Origin: Erwinia rhapontici
GTDB taxonomy: Bacteria; Pseudomonadota; Gammaproteobacteria; Enterobacterales; Enterobacteriaceae
Assembly: GCF_012271765.1 (NCBI RefSeq)
Contig: NZ_VRKO01000010.1
Coordinates: forward strand, 132,884 to 196,883
Length of the DNA stretch: 64,000 nt
Reading direction: 5' to 3'
A program made the translations under genes and the position numbers. This document shows, in pieces, positions 55,033 through 64,000 of the stretch. Numbering within the stretch: position 1 is the first letter of the stretch; each line of letters opens with the position of its first letter. Below the pieces are notes generated by a model, which saw only the letters and a program-made list of their open reading frames with translations, was not told where the DNA came from and made no database searches.

Positions 55033-57885
55033 TTGAAATATCTTGTCTCTTTCCGAACGACGTTAAAGATCTCCCGCTATCTGTTCCGCGCCCTGGCGTT
55101 GATGCTGTGGACGCTGGGCGCACTGCTGACCACGTTTTATATCATTAACGTCATACACGAAAGAGAATCGCAGGTACGCCAGGAATTCAATACCAGCTAT
55201 GATCAGGCTCAGTGGTATGTGCGCCACTCAGCGGACGTCATGCGTGAGCTGAAGTTTATTGCGGAAAACCGCCTGAATACTGCGACCAGCAGCCTTGATG
55301 GACTGAGCGGTGTCTCTGCAGGCAAAGCATCGCCGCCACAGTTCTACCCTCTGTATGCGGATTCCGACTGCAATGCAATGAGCAATACCTGGCGCAACTC
55401 ACTGGAGCCTCTCAGTTATTTCCTGAGTTACTGGAAAGAAAATTTCGCTTCCGCCTATGAACTGAACCGGGTGTTCTTTATCGGTGGCGACAGCACCTGC
55501 CTGGCGGATTTCGGCCTGGGCACGGCATCCGTCGATCGTGAACGCGCGATGAAATCGCTGCGCGAGCGCATCCTGAAGTACCGTAATGGTAACGACGACG
55601 AGCGTAAAAACAGCCTGTTCTGGATCTCTCCGGCGGCACAGCCCGGCGTTGGCTATTACTACATGATCACCCCGGTGTATGTGGCCAATAAGGTCACGGC
55701 TCTGCTGGGCATTGAGCAGAGCATCCGTATGGAAGACCTGATCCTGCCGGGTAGCATGCCGGTAACGGCCACGCTGGTGGATCAGAATAATCAGCGTCTG
55801 CTCTCTTCTGCGCGCAATGGCCCGGATTTCTCAGCGGATGACCTGCCTGATGACGCCGCCTGGTTTGGCTATATTTCCGGCTACAATCAACTGATCATGA
55901 AGAAAAGTCTGTCACCGTCTTCGCTCAGTATCGTCTACTCGGTGCCGACCAATGTGATGATTGAACGGCTGAAAATTTTGATTATCAACGCCCTGTTGCT
56001 GAACCTGATCAGTGCGGTAGTGCTGTTTACGCTGGCATGGCTGTTTGAACGCAGAATGTTTTTGCCCGCAGAAGATAATGCCCACCGGCTGGAGGAGCAC
56101 GAGCAGTTTAACCGTAAAATTGTGGCCTCGGCGCCGGTCGGGATCTGCATTTTGCGCACCAGTGATGGCACCAACATCCTCAGTAACGAGCTGGCTCATA
56201 ATTATCTCACCATGCTGACTCAGGAAGATCGGCTGCGCTTAACCGAGATTATCTGTGGACAGCAGGTTAACTTTGTCGATGTGCTGACAGGCAGTAATAC
56301 CAATCTGCAAATCAGCTTTGTCCATTCGCGCTACCGCAATGAGAATGTGGCGATCTGCGTGCTGGTTGACGTCAGTGCCCGCGTCAAAATGGAAGAGTCA
56401 TTACAGGAGATGGCTCAGGCCGCAGAGCAGGCCAGCCAGTCCAAATCCATGTTCCTGGCGACCGTCAGCCATGAGTTGCGTACGCCGCTGTATGGCATTA
56501 TCGGTAACCTTGACCTGCTGCAAACAAAATCTCTGCCGCCGGGCGTTGAGTCGCTGGTGACGGCCATGAACAACTCCTCCAGCCTGTTGCTGAAAATCAT
56601 CAGTGATATTCTCGATTTCTCCAAAATTGAGTCTGAGCAGCTGAAAATAGAACCCGCTGAGTTCTCTCCGCGTGAAGTGGTGGCACATATCACTTCCAAC
56701 TATCTGGCAATGGTGGTGAAAAAGCGTCTGACGCTGTGGTGCTTTGTCGACAGCGATGTTCCAGCCACGCTGGATGGTGACCCGATGCGTTTGCAGCAGG
56801 TCATCTCCAACCTGCTGAATAATGCTATTAAGTTCACTCATACTGGCGGGATCATCCTGCAGGTTTACGTCAAAGATGGGTATCTGGCTTTCCGCGTGCG
56901 CGACAGCGGCGTGGGGATCCCGGCAAAGGAGTTGACGCGTCTGTTTGACCCGTTCTTCCAGGTCGGAAGTGGGGTACAGCGTAACTTCCAGGGAACCGGG
57001 TTGGGGCTGGCTATCTGTGAGAAGCTGATCAATATGATGGACGGTGATATTGAGGTCGACTCTGAGCCGGGCATGGGCAGCCAGTTTATTATCCGTATTC
57101 CGCTCTATAACAGCCGGGTGATAGCGCCAGAGTTGCAGGACGGTCTGCACGATAAGCAGTGCTGGCTGGCACTGCGTAATGAGCAGTTGGCCACGTTCCT
57201 GACGCGCTTGCTGGGCGAACACGGTATTCAGGTGCAGCGCTACGAAGGCGAGGCGGCGGCAGATGACGTGATGATTACCGATCATGATTTCCTGCCTGAG
57301 CAGGCCGTACGTGCCACTATCCGCTTTGACAGTCGCCACAATGATGCACCACAGCATCTGGGCGCGGGGCACTGGGTTTGTGCGACAACCACGCCGCACG
57401 AATTACCTTCATTGCTGGCGCGGATCTACCGGGTGGAGGCGGATCAGCCTGAAGGCGGGCTTGCCGTACTGGCGAAAGAAGCGCAAACCGCCGCGCATGA
57501 TGACATCCTGATCCTCGTGGTCGACGATCATCCGATCAACCGTATGTTGCTTTCCGATCAGCTCGGATCGCTGGGTTACCGCGTGAAAACGGCGCGCGAC
57601 GGTCTTGATGCACTTAACGTGATCGGCCGTAACGAGATTGATATCGTGTTGACCGATGTCAATATGCCGAATATGGATGGTTATGGCCTGACACGACGTC
57701 TGCGCGAACTGGGGAAAACGTTCCCGGTGGTGGGCGTGACGGCGAATGCGTTAGCGGAAGAGAAACAGCGCTGTATTGATGCGGGAATGGATAACTGTCT
57801 GTCTAAGCCGGTGACGATGGATACATTACAGCAGGCGTTAACGTTATATGCGCAGCGGGCAAGAGAGAGCAGGGCGAACGTTTAA
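55033..57885 (+). CDS. rcsC: Rcs phosphorelay hybrid sensor kinase RcsC
   Basis: Hybrid histidine kinase at the top of the Rcs envelope-stress relay (RcsC to RcsD to RcsB), controlling capsule and motility. Transmembrane helices near residues 20-41 and 305-330 flank a periplasmic domain. HisKA carries His480 (ATVSHELRTPLYG), the ATPase has NLLNNAIKFT and GTGLGLAICEKL, and the C-terminal receiver has Asp875 (TDVNMPNMDGYG). TTG 55033 is chosen because it aligns LKYLVSFRTTLK with E. coli MKYLASFRTTLK and gives 950 residues (E. coli 949); ATG 55012 is an alternative. Convergent with rcsB. Confidence 0.96.
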   Translation: MKYLVSFRTTLKISRYLFRALALMLWTLGALLTTFYIINVIHERESQVRQEFNTSYDQAQWYVRHSADVMRELKFIAENRLNTATSSLDGLSGVSAGKASPPQFYPLYADSDCNAMSNTWRNSLEPLSYFLSYWKENFASAYELNRVFFIGGDSTCLADFGLGTASVDRERAMKSLRERILKYRNGNDDERKNSLFWISPAAQPGVGYYYMITPVYVANKVTALLGIEQSIRMEDLILPGSMPVTATLVDQNNQRLLSSARNGPDFSADDLPDDAAWFGYISGYNQLIMKKSLSPSSLSIVYSVPTNVMIERLKILIINALLLNLISAVVLFTLAWLFERRMFLPAEDNAHRLEEHEQFNRKIVASAPVGICILRTSDGTNILSNELAHNYLTMLTQEDRLRLTEIICGQQVNFVDVLTGSNTNLQISFVHSRYRNENVAICVLVDVSARVKMEESLQEMAQAAEQASQSKSMFLATVSHELRTPLYGIIGNLDLLQTKSLPPGVESLVTAMNNSSSLLLKIISDILDFSKIESEQLKIEPAEFSPREVVAHITSNYLAMVVKKRLTLWCFVDSDVPATLDGDPMRLQQVISNLLNNAIKFTHTGGIILQVYVKDGYLAFRVRDSGVGIPAKELTRLFDPFFQVGSGVQRNFQGTGLGLAICEKLINMMDGDIEVDSEPGMGSQFIIRIPLYNSRVIAPELQDGLHDKQCWLALRNEQLATFLTRLLGEHGIQVQRYEGEAAADDVMITDHDFLPEQAVRATIRFDSRHNDAPQHLGAGHWVCATTTPHELPSLLARIYRVEADQPEGGLAVLAKEAQTAAHDDILILVVDDHPINRMLLSDQLGSLGYRVKTARDGLDALNVIGRNEIDIVLTDVNMPNMDGYGLTRRLRELGKTFPVVGVTANALAEEKQRCIDAGMDNCLSKPVTMDTLQQALTLYAQRARESRANV

Positions 57886-57930
57886 ATCATAAAGGCTGAC
57901 CAAAACAGAAGGTCAGCCCCTGCAGATGTA

Positions 57931-57956
57931 GGGGCGACCATTTTTCCGGTCGCCCC
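57931..57956. repeat. Inverted repeat between rcsC and rcsB
   Basis: GGGGCGACC (57931-57939) pairs with GGTCGCCCC (57948-57956) around an 8-base loop. It resembles the palindromes elsewhere in the window but without the GCATGC centre, and lies between convergent genes. Confidence 0.7.
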
Positions 57957-57969
57957 GTCAGTCTTAAAC

Positions 57970-58617
57970 TTAATCTTTAACCGGTGACATGCTGACTGAT
58001 GACAGATAGTTCAGCAGCGCAATATCGTTATCCACACCCAGTTTCATCATGGCTGATTTCTTCTGGCTACTGATCGTCTTAATACTGCGGTTCAGTTTCT
58101 TGGCAATTTCGGTTACCAGGAAGCCTTCAGCAAACAGACGCAGCACTTCGCTCTCTTTCGGTGACAGACGCTTGTCGCCGTAACCGCCCGCGCTGATTTT
58201 CTCCAGCAGTTTCGCCACGCTATCCGGCGTATACTTTTTGCCTTTCTGCAATGCGGCCAGAGCCTTAGGCAGGTCGGTTGGTGCACCCTGCTTCAGTACG
58301 ATGCCTTCGATATCCAGATCCAGCACAGCGCTGAGAATGGCTGGGTTATTGTTCATGGTGAGAACAATGATCGACAGATCAGGATAGTGACGCTTGATAT
58401 ATTTGATCAGTGTAATGCCATCGCCATATTTTTCGCCTGGCATAGACAAATCTGTCACCAGAACGTTGGCATCAAGCTTAGACAAGCTGTTAATTAATGC
58501 AGTGGAGTCTTCAAACTCACCGACAACATTGACCCATTCAATTTGTTCGAGCGACTTACGAATGCCGAACAGAACAATGGGGTGATCGTCGGCAATAATG
58601 ACATTCAGGTTATTCAT
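57970..58617 (-). CDS. rcsB: Rcs response regulator RcsB
   Basis: Response regulator of the Rcs relay, activating capsule and other envelope genes alone or with RcsA. 215 residues (E. coli 216). N-terminal receiver with phospho-acceptor Asp56 (LVTDLSMPG), C-terminal LuxR-type helix-turn-helix (LSPKESEVLRLFAEGFLVTEIA and SIKTISSQKKSAMMKLGV). ATG 58617 matches E. coli MNNMNVIIADDHP. The rcsD stop overlaps the site region, one base upstream, suggesting translational coupling to rcsD. Confidence 0.98.
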   Translation of the reverse strand: MNNLNVIIADDHPIVLFGIRKSLEQIEWVNVVGEFEDSTALINSLSKLDANVLVTDLSMPGEKYGDGITLIKYIKRHYPDLSIIVLTMNNNPAILSAVLDLDIEGIVLKQGAPTDLPKALAALQKGKKYTPDSVAKLLEKISAGGYGDKRLSPKESEVLRLFAEGFLVTEIAKKLNRSIKTISSQKKSAMMKLGVDNDIALLNYLSSVSMSPVKD

Positions 58618-58618
58618 A

Positions 58619-61279
58619 TTATTGGTTACCTTGCTGCAGCAGGTCATTGACGTAATTGTCAATTTCACTGGTGGTATTTTTGATGTTTGAATCGTCACAC
58701 TGTTCAATGTGATGTTCTAACGTTTCACAAAGCTGCTTGCCGGGTAATAAATTTAACATGGCAAACACGCCTTTCAGCCGATGCGCAGTCTGAGCAAGCG
58801 CAGTAAAGTCCCTGTTTGCGGCCTCATTATACAGTCTCTTGACATCATCGGGTACTGTATCGACGAAAAGCTGGAAGTAACCACTGGCGAAAAGTTGAGC
58901 CGTGGTCTGTTGTTCCGCATTTTCGTCACCCAGCTCGTCCTGAGCCAGTTGCTGTTCAATCAACGTCAGCAGCGCATCCTGCATCGCACTGCTGATATTG
59001 AAATTGACCCGGTACTGATTGGATGAAATCTGGCAGAAACCCGGTTCATCACCGGAGAGCAGTAATGACCAGGGCGTCAAATGCTCAGGTTCATCCGTTA
59101 CCAGTACATCGTGTTCCTGACCGGAGAAACGTTCGTCTGGCGTAATGCAGTTCGCTCCCCAGTCTTCAAGCTGATGTACGACGATTTTACGCACGTCATC
59201 AACGGTAATATCAATCAGGGCGTTGACGCCCTCCAGGAGCTTCTCTTCCTGTACCAGCTGGGGTTCCAGCGGCGTATGGAGCTGGATGCTGTAGCGCGAG
59301 CCGATATCCGGGCTGGCGCTGATATCCAGATGGCCACCTAACTGTTTGCACAGTTGCTTACACAGGAAAAAGGCCATGCCTGAGGCTTGACCATAACGGT
59401 CCTGATGAGTCTCACCCAGGTACGGGAAATCCGTGTTCGACATTTCGTCAGCCGAAAGACCAGCACCAGTATCAACAATCTCAATCGACAGGCGATCCGG
59501 GCGATCGTCGGGGGCGCTTACGGTGACGCTGACCCGGCCCCAGGTTGTGGTGGTCACGGCATAGTGCAGCAGCGTGGACAAGATCTTACTGATTGCCCGA
59601 CGATCGCCAAAACGCGTCTCATCGCTGCTGCGGTGATTGGCGATCATCAGCGTCAGACCTTTGCGGCGCATAACCGGTAGCAGCTCAGCCACCAGCTCAT
59701 CCAGCAGGGTTTGCAGATTGAAACTGCCTGCGTCCGGGGTCCAGTCGAGGGTTTCCAGCTGGTTCAGTAACACAATATCGTCAACCAGACGACTGAGAGC
59801 CTGAGAGGCTTCCAGCGAGGTATCCACCTGTTCGTCCGGATGTGCGGCAGCCAGCGCTTGCAGGCTGGTGATCACCTCGTTCAGTGGACGCTGCAACGCG
59901 TGACCGAGATTCTGCAAGAGCTGTTGGCGTGACTGATGGTTTTTATCCAGCACCTGCTGTGCTTTTTGCAGCTTTTTGTTCACCAACAACTCACGATCCT
60001 GATCGCGCATCATAAACACCTGCGTATGCGGTGAAATCATGCTGCGGGCATGACGGATCTCATACACCTCGTTGTTCACCGTGGCCTGCAAAACACCCTG
60101 ATGTTGATCGGACATATTGATGATTTTTTGCAGATTGAGATGCGGCAGCAGGTGCTCAGCAATTTTATTGCTGATAAGGGTGCGGTTATTGGCAAAATCA
60201 TACACCAGCAGCCCCACCGGGAGCGTACCGACGATCTCTTCATTCAACAGGCGCAGCGACTCCAGCTCGGCACTCTGGTTTTCACTGGGGCGCAACGACT
60301 GCTGGCGCAGCAGGAAAAGACCCGCCAGTGACATCAGCAGCAACGCGAGATTAGCCAGCAGCGGCCACAGCAGATTATGTAAGGTATCTACCACCAGCCC
60401 GGTGATCGGTACACGATAGATCAGCTGTAAGGGTGTGCTGGCCAGTGAACCGGCAATTTCGATATTAGGGTTAACCCAATTGATGCGGGTGGTGCTGCTG
60501 CTGTCCTGATTATCATCCCCTTCGGCAACCGGGGTGGTATCCTGCTTTAGCTGGAAATTCTCCAGCGGCATATTCAGCGGAATAATGTCGTTCACCGGCA
60601 GATCGAAAGCCACCACGGTCGCCAGATGCCCCGGCTGATTGAAGGTGGTACGCACGGTGAAGTAGTGGTCATTCTGCCAGGTAAAACGGCGCAACGGCGA
60701 GAAGCTCTCACGCTCGTCCAGCGCATTAGCCTGTTGCAGCATCTCGGCGCGACGTGCCTCAACGATGTTGCTGATCGCGCTTTCTTTATAGCGTGAGGCC
60801 ATATCTTTTAATGGCAGGGTAGAGACCAGGATCAGGCTGTTGTCCTGCCCGTTGAGGAAATACATCGACCAGGTGCTGTTCTCGGCACCCCATAAGGTGT
60901 CGAGATAGTTGGACATACGCAGGGTCATATCCAGCGTGCCACTGTCGTGTGAACCAAAAATCAATGCTTCGGTTTTACGCCGGGTTTTCTCCAGATAATA
61001 GACATCCTGACGTAGACGGGTTTCCTGCAAACTGTTGCCCGCCGTGCCCGCCGCATTGGCCGCCAGGTTTTCATAAATCTGCCAGGTGGCGAAGCGATAG
61101 GTATCAATACGCTTTTGCATCGCGTGAGTGATATCCGCCATCGCGTAGCGCTTTTCTGTCAGCCAGGCGTTAACTGCATTGTGGATCATAAATCCTGATG
61201 CCAGTACCAGCACCAGAATAAACAGTGCAAAGAAGCGCGTAACATTGCCGGAAGTCAGTGGAAATTTATATGGCAACAT
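58619..61279 (-). CDS. rcsD: Rcs phosphotransfer protein RcsD
   Basis: Inner-membrane phosphotransferase between RcsC and RcsB. 886 residues (E. coli 890). Two transmembrane helices (ALFILVLVLASGFMIHN near the start; WPLLANLALLLMSLAGLFLL near 310), a periplasmic domain, an inactive kinase-like domain and a C-terminal HPt domain with His833 (AQTAHRLKGVFAMLNL). ATG 61279 fits the family start although the ribosome site is weak. The stop is one base from rcsB. An MFS gene ends only 15 bp upstream, so rcsD has little room for a private promoter. Confidence 0.96.
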   Translation of the reverse strand: MLPYKFPLTSGNVTRFFALFILVLVLASGFMIHNAVNAWLTEKRYAMADITHAMQKRIDTYRFATWQIYENLAANAAGTAGNSLQETRLRQDVYYLEKTRRKTEALIFGSHDSGTLDMTLRMSNYLDTLWGAENSTWSMYFLNGQDNSLILVSTLPLKDMASRYKESAISNIVEARRAEMLQQANALDERESFSPLRRFTWQNDHYFTVRTTFNQPGHLATVVAFDLPVNDIIPLNMPLENFQLKQDTTPVAEGDDNQDSSSTTRINWVNPNIEIAGSLASTPLQLIYRVPITGLVVDTLHNLLWPLLANLALLLMSLAGLFLLRQQSLRPSENQSAELESLRLLNEEIVGTLPVGLLVYDFANNRTLISNKIAEHLLPHLNLQKIINMSDQHQGVLQATVNNEVYEIRHARSMISPHTQVFMMRDQDRELLVNKKLQKAQQVLDKNHQSRQQLLQNLGHALQRPLNEVITSLQALAAAHPDEQVDTSLEASQALSRLVDDIVLLNQLETLDWTPDAGSFNLQTLLDELVAELLPVMRRKGLTLMIANHRSSDETRFGDRRAISKILSTLLHYAVTTTTWGRVSVTVSAPDDRPDRLSIEIVDTGAGLSADEMSNTDFPYLGETHQDRYGQASGMAFFLCKQLCKQLGGHLDISASPDIGSRYSIQLHTPLEPQLVQEEKLLEGVNALIDITVDDVRKIVVHQLEDWGANCITPDERFSGQEHDVLVTDEPEHLTPWSLLLSGDEPGFCQISSNQYRVNFNISSAMQDALLTLIEQQLAQDELGDENAEQQTTAQLFASGYFQLFVDTVPDDVKRLYNEAANRDFTALAQTAHRLKGVFAMLNLLPGKQLCETLEHHIEQCDDSNIKNTTSEIDNYVNDLLQQGNQ

Positions 61280-61294
61280 GCAGTGAAACCCCGG

Positions 61295-62458
61295 TTAACG
61301 AGTAATCTGTCGGGCGCTGGCAGCAACGACCAACAGCAGCGCCGCAATGCCGCTGAACGCGACGGACAGGCTGGATAATTGAGAAATAAAACCGACCAAC
61401 GCGGGCCCTGCAAGAATGCCGGCGTAACCGATAGTGGTCATCGCCGCGATGGCCAGATTGGCGGGCATCACTTGCTGCTTTCCCGCTGCGCTGAACATAA
61501 TTGGCACGGCGTTTGAAGCACCAAACCCCACCAGCAGAAAACCGACCAGCGTCCAGGTGGCATCCGGTATCGCCACTGCCAGCACCAGGCCACCCGCCGC
61601 GCATAATGAACCGCAGAATAACGTTGCTGTGCGCCCGAACACGTTGACGATGCGGTCGCCAAACAGGCGGCCAATGGTCATGGCGATGGAAAATACCGCG
61701 TAACCCAACCCGGCTTGTGAGGCGGGCAGGTCACGGTTATGGGTTAGAAACAGTGCGCCCCAGTCAAGAATGGCACCCTCGGTTAAAAACAGAATAAAAC
61801 AGAGCACGCCAAGGAACAGTACCCAGCCGCGCGGCATCACAAACAGCGGCATATCGGGCTGGTGCAGACGCTGGCTCAGCAGGTGCTGCTGGCAGTAAAG
61901 CCACAGCAACACCAGCAAAACATTGATCATCAGTATCGACACTAACGGAGAGGCACCGAGCGCGAGCGCAGCGCTGACCAGTCCGGCACCCACAATCCCG
62001 CCCGCGCTGAAGAAACCATGAAACCCTGACATCATCGCTTTTTTAGCCGTTTTTTCGACCTCGACGGCCTGGATATTCATGGCAACGTCGATCAGACCGA
62101 TGGCGGCACCGAAGATCATCAGCGCCAGCGCCAGTGTAGAAGGGCTGGAGAGCGTTGCCAGTAGGGGTAAGAGCAGCAACAGCAACAGACTGCCCGCTGC
62201 AATAACGCGTTTGCATCCCAGACGACCCACCAGCATCCCGGTCAATGGCATCGCAATCAGCGAGCCTAATCCAAGAAACAATAACAGGGTGCCGAGTGAG
62301 CCATCGCTCAGCAGGGCACGATCTTTCGCATAAGGAACCAGGGGGGCCCAGGAGGCCATGCCGATACCGGCGATTAAAAATACCGCACGCGTGGCACGCT
62401 GTGTTGCCAGCGCTTTTTCCTCTGAGGCAGAGCCTTCCAGTATCGTCATTGTATCCAT
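61295..62458 (-). CDS. MFS transporter (YbjJ-like)
   Basis: About 387 residues, 12 predicted transmembrane segments, of the major facilitator superfamily; pattern most like the YbjJ/MFS group (GIGMASWAPLVPYAKDRALLSDGSLGTLL with a DR-type motif and GMLVGRLGCKRVIAAG as the A-loop; GFHGFFSAGGIVGAGLVSAAL mid-helix motif; DRIVNVFGRTATLFCG). Substrate unknown. ATG 62458 (MDTMTILEGSA) is chosen; a GTG at 62494 adds 12 codons. It lies 15 bp upstream of rcsD on the same strand and may be its operon partner. It faces away from bapA. Confidence 0.82.
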   Translation of the reverse strand: MDTMTILEGSASEEKALATQRATRAVFLIAGIGMASWAPLVPYAKDRALLSDGSLGTLLLFLGLGSLIAMPLTGMLVGRLGCKRVIAAGSLLLLLLLPLLATLSSPSTLALALMIFGAAIGLIDVAMNIQAVEVEKTAKKAMMSGFHGFFSAGGIVGAGLVSAALALGASPLVSILMINVLLVLLWLYCQQHLLSQRLHQPDMPLFVMPRGWVLFLGVLCFILFLTEGAILDWGALFLTHNRDLPASQAGLGYAVFSIAMTIGRLFGDRIVNVFGRTATLFCGSLCAAGGLVLAVAIPDATWTLVGFLLVGFGASNAVPIMFSAAGKQQVMPANLAIAAMTTIGYAGILAGPALVGFISQLSSLSVAFSGIAALLLVVAASARQITR

Positions 62459-63247
62459 TTTGCCTGTCGCGTAATCAACCCCATTTTTTACCACAATTGT
62501 TGCCAGTTAAGAAGCTAAACCCTGCCTGCGAAGGCGATGCCGGGCAGGGTGCAACACAGAAAGACAGGATGGGCAAAGTTAATAACCTGGATAAATAGGG
62601 CGGTGAATCAGAATTGTCCCTTAACGCCAGCTTTTAAGAAGGTTCCTGGCTAAGGCTGAGCCTCTTTTACTTAACTCAAATTATTGTGAGGGAACATAAA
62701 ATGCCGATTTTTACTGTTGAACCCGGAGCGGGGTTGGTGGCTTTTTAAGCTATTGCCTGCTTGTGCTTACGGTCACGAATCAACATGAAATTTTCGCGTC
62801 ATTAACCCCGCGTTATTACCACGGTTAAGTCGCTTTTATGCCTGAAAGTGTCTAAACGGCCATCATCAAACTAATTTTTCTGTTAACTAAATCAAATCAT
62901 TAATCAGTGGTTGCACTATTTTTCAGCATTTTTTGGCAATTAATCGGCTACTGTACTAAACCATTAAATTAAAATAATTAATCGCATCGATAAATTTTAA
63001 TCAAATCACACATTCATTTTATTAATTATATGTGAATGAGGAATTAAACAAAAAATAAGTCAGTTTCAGCAAATTTAAGCCATTTTTTTCAGGGAGAGTC
63101 ACTCTCTGACTGTGCATCAGGTGAAAAGTAACGCCCAACACGGTGTGAAAATATTTTGTTTAAGGTGAGCTAAAAGTGAAGTTTTTTTTCACTTTTCTCG
63201 CGTTGAACTTCTAAATCCTGTTATCTGATGTACATGAGGTTACTAAA
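62459..63247. promoter_or_regulatory. AT-rich region between the MFS gene and bapA
   Basis: About 790 bp, increasingly AT-rich toward bapA, with many AATTAAT-type runs, typical of H-NS-bound promoters (inference). It contains an inverted repeat (ACCCTGCC / GGCAGGGT at 62518-62550) and a 15-codon frame with a ribosome site at 62701-62748. I assigned no specific activator site; bapA of Salmonella is CsgD-controlled. Confidence 0.6.
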
Positions 63248-64000
63248 ATGGCACAGCTCAATGATGGCCGCGTAGACATTCTCTCACGCGACGACGGCTC
63301 TATTCTCTCCCAGGCCAATGCGGGCTCGTCCAGGAACGTTCTCCTTAATCAACCCAGCATCGTAAAAGTGCATGGCACGCGCGAAATGGTGGCCGAATAC
63401 GAGCGCCAGGGTAACGACCTCATTCTGCACATGAAAGATGGCACCACTGTGCGCTATCAGCAGTTCTTCTTGGATGACGTGGATGGCGATCACAGCGAAC
63501 TGGTGTTCGATGACGGAGTTAATCCGCCGGAACACGCTCTGTTCCCGGTGACCAGCGAGTTTGCCGATGCGCAGACCGCGATGGTCATCACGCCGCAGTA
63601 TGAATCCCTGGGAAGTATTGAACCTCTGCTGCTGGCTGATACCGGGGCGGGTCCGGGCCTTGTCACCGCTGCAGGTCTGGGTGCGCTTGGCCTGGTGGGG
63701 CTGGGTGCTGCCGCACTGGGTGGTGGCGGCGGCGGCGGTGGTGATGATGGCGGTAATGGCGGTGGGACCAACCCTCCCAATCCTCCTAACCCTCCTGCTA
63801 ACGGACCGACACTGACCATTGGCACTTTCGCGGGCGATAACGTATTGAGCGCCGCAGAAAAAGAGACCACTCAGCTGTTAAGCGGTACTACCACCAACGT
63901 ACAAGCCGGACAAACGGTGGTGATCGTGCTGAACGGCGTCACCTATAATGCGACGGTGCAGGCGAATGGTAGCTGGAGTGTGGCGGTTCCGGTTTCGGCC
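63248..64000 (+). CDS. bapA: BapA-like giant biofilm adhesin (partial, 5' end only)
   Basis: First 251 codons of a surface adhesin running off the right edge. The N-terminal stretch MAQLNDGRVDILSRDDGSIL and SSRNVLLNQPSIVKVHGTRE resemble the BapA prefix-like domain, followed by a low-complexity Gly/Asp and Pro/Asn linker (positions 63718-63816) and the start of an Ig-like repeat (GPTLTIGTFAGDNVLSAAEK). No signal peptide is present, as expected for type I secreted adhesins, whose secretion signal is at the far C-terminus. The ABC exporter genes would lie beyond the window. ATG 63248 follows GAGG by 8 bases. Confidence 0.88.
   Translation, partial: MAQLNDGRVDILSRDDGSILSQANAGSSRNVLLNQPSIVKVHGTREMVAEYERQGNDLILHMKDGTTVRYQQFFLDDVDGDHSELVFDDGVNPPEHALFPVTSEFADAQTAMVITPQYESLGSIEPLLLADTGAGPGLVTAAGLGALGLVGLGAAALGGGGGGGGDDGGNGGGTNPPNPPNPPANGPTLTIGTFAGDNVLSAAEKETTQLLSGTTTNVQAGQTVVIVLNGVTYNATVQANGSWSVAVPVSA

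Noticed and set aside
1-64000. tRNA, rRNA, insertion sequence or prophage genes
   Set aside because: I scanned by eye and found no transposase, integrase or phage-like protein and no recognisable tRNA cloverleaf or rRNA stretch; a small RNA gene could be missed without computation.

Overview
The window reads as a chromosomal segment of an Enterobacterales bacterium, most likely of the Erwiniaceae (Pantoea/Erwinia-like). The reasons are near full-length matches by eye to E. coli core proteins, a fused nuoCD, the E. coli-like orders pta-ackA-yfbV-yfbU-hxpA, yfbR-alaA-lrhA-nuoA..N and menFDHBCE, and a BapA-type adhesin. The genus is an inference; no rRNA or other decisive marker is present.

Layout. 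1-5.6 kb: pta (cut at the left edge) and ackA on the minus strand, then yfbV, yfbU and hxpA on the plus strand. 5.7-13.8 kb: an accessory heme/iron acquisition locus, placed where E. coli K-12 has yfbS. It comprises a Fur-box-controlled FecI-type ECF sigma factor, a FecR-type regulator with a twin-arginine motif, a TonB-dependent receptor with an N-terminal signalling (STN) domain, a private TonB, a small secreted hemophilin-like protein and a Slam-type outer-membrane translocon (type XI secretion). 13.9-17.7 kb: yfbR and alaA (minus), then lrhA (plus). 18.4-33.4 kb: the 13-gene nuo operon for respiratory complex I. 33.4-36.3 kb: elaA, opgD (minus) and elaB. 36.5-43.4 kb: the menaquinone operon menF-D-H-B-C-E, followed by a CinA-like gene (to 44.7 kb). 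45-48.7 kb: yfaE, nrdB and nrdA (minus), aerobic ribonucleotide reductase. 49.2-52.8 kb: ubiG and gyrA, divergent. 52.9-54.9 kb: a divergent pair, an exported alpha/beta hydrolase and a membrane-embedded AraC-type regulator. 55-61.3 kb: the Rcs phosphorelay, rcsC facing rcsB-rcsD, with an MFS transporter gene 15 bp upstream of rcsD. 63.2 kb to the end: the first 251 codons of a BapA-like biofilm adhesin behind an AT-rich leader.

The most interesting system is the 5.7-13.8 kb locus. It has the regulatory and uptake layout of the Has hemophore system (ECF sigma, anti-sigma, signalling receptor, private TonB), but the secreted protein looks like a hemophilin exported by Slam rather than HasA exported by a type I ABC machine. 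I propose that iron starvation relieves Fur and produces the sigma factor, heme-loaded hemophilin docking on the receptor signals through the STN domain to FecR, the sigma factor then amplifies receptor expression, and the private TonB powers uptake. A strong terminator between the cargo and Slam genes would set a high cargo-to-translocon ratio.

The rest is mostly conserved housekeeping. Non-coding features of interest are a family of 20-bp palindromes of form GGG-N4-GCATGC-N4-CCC with compensating arm changes, a 3 x 61 bp tandem array, a (GTCAAC)4 microsatellite, paired NrdR-like and DnaA boxes upstream of nrdA, and an ArcA-like box upstream of nuoA.
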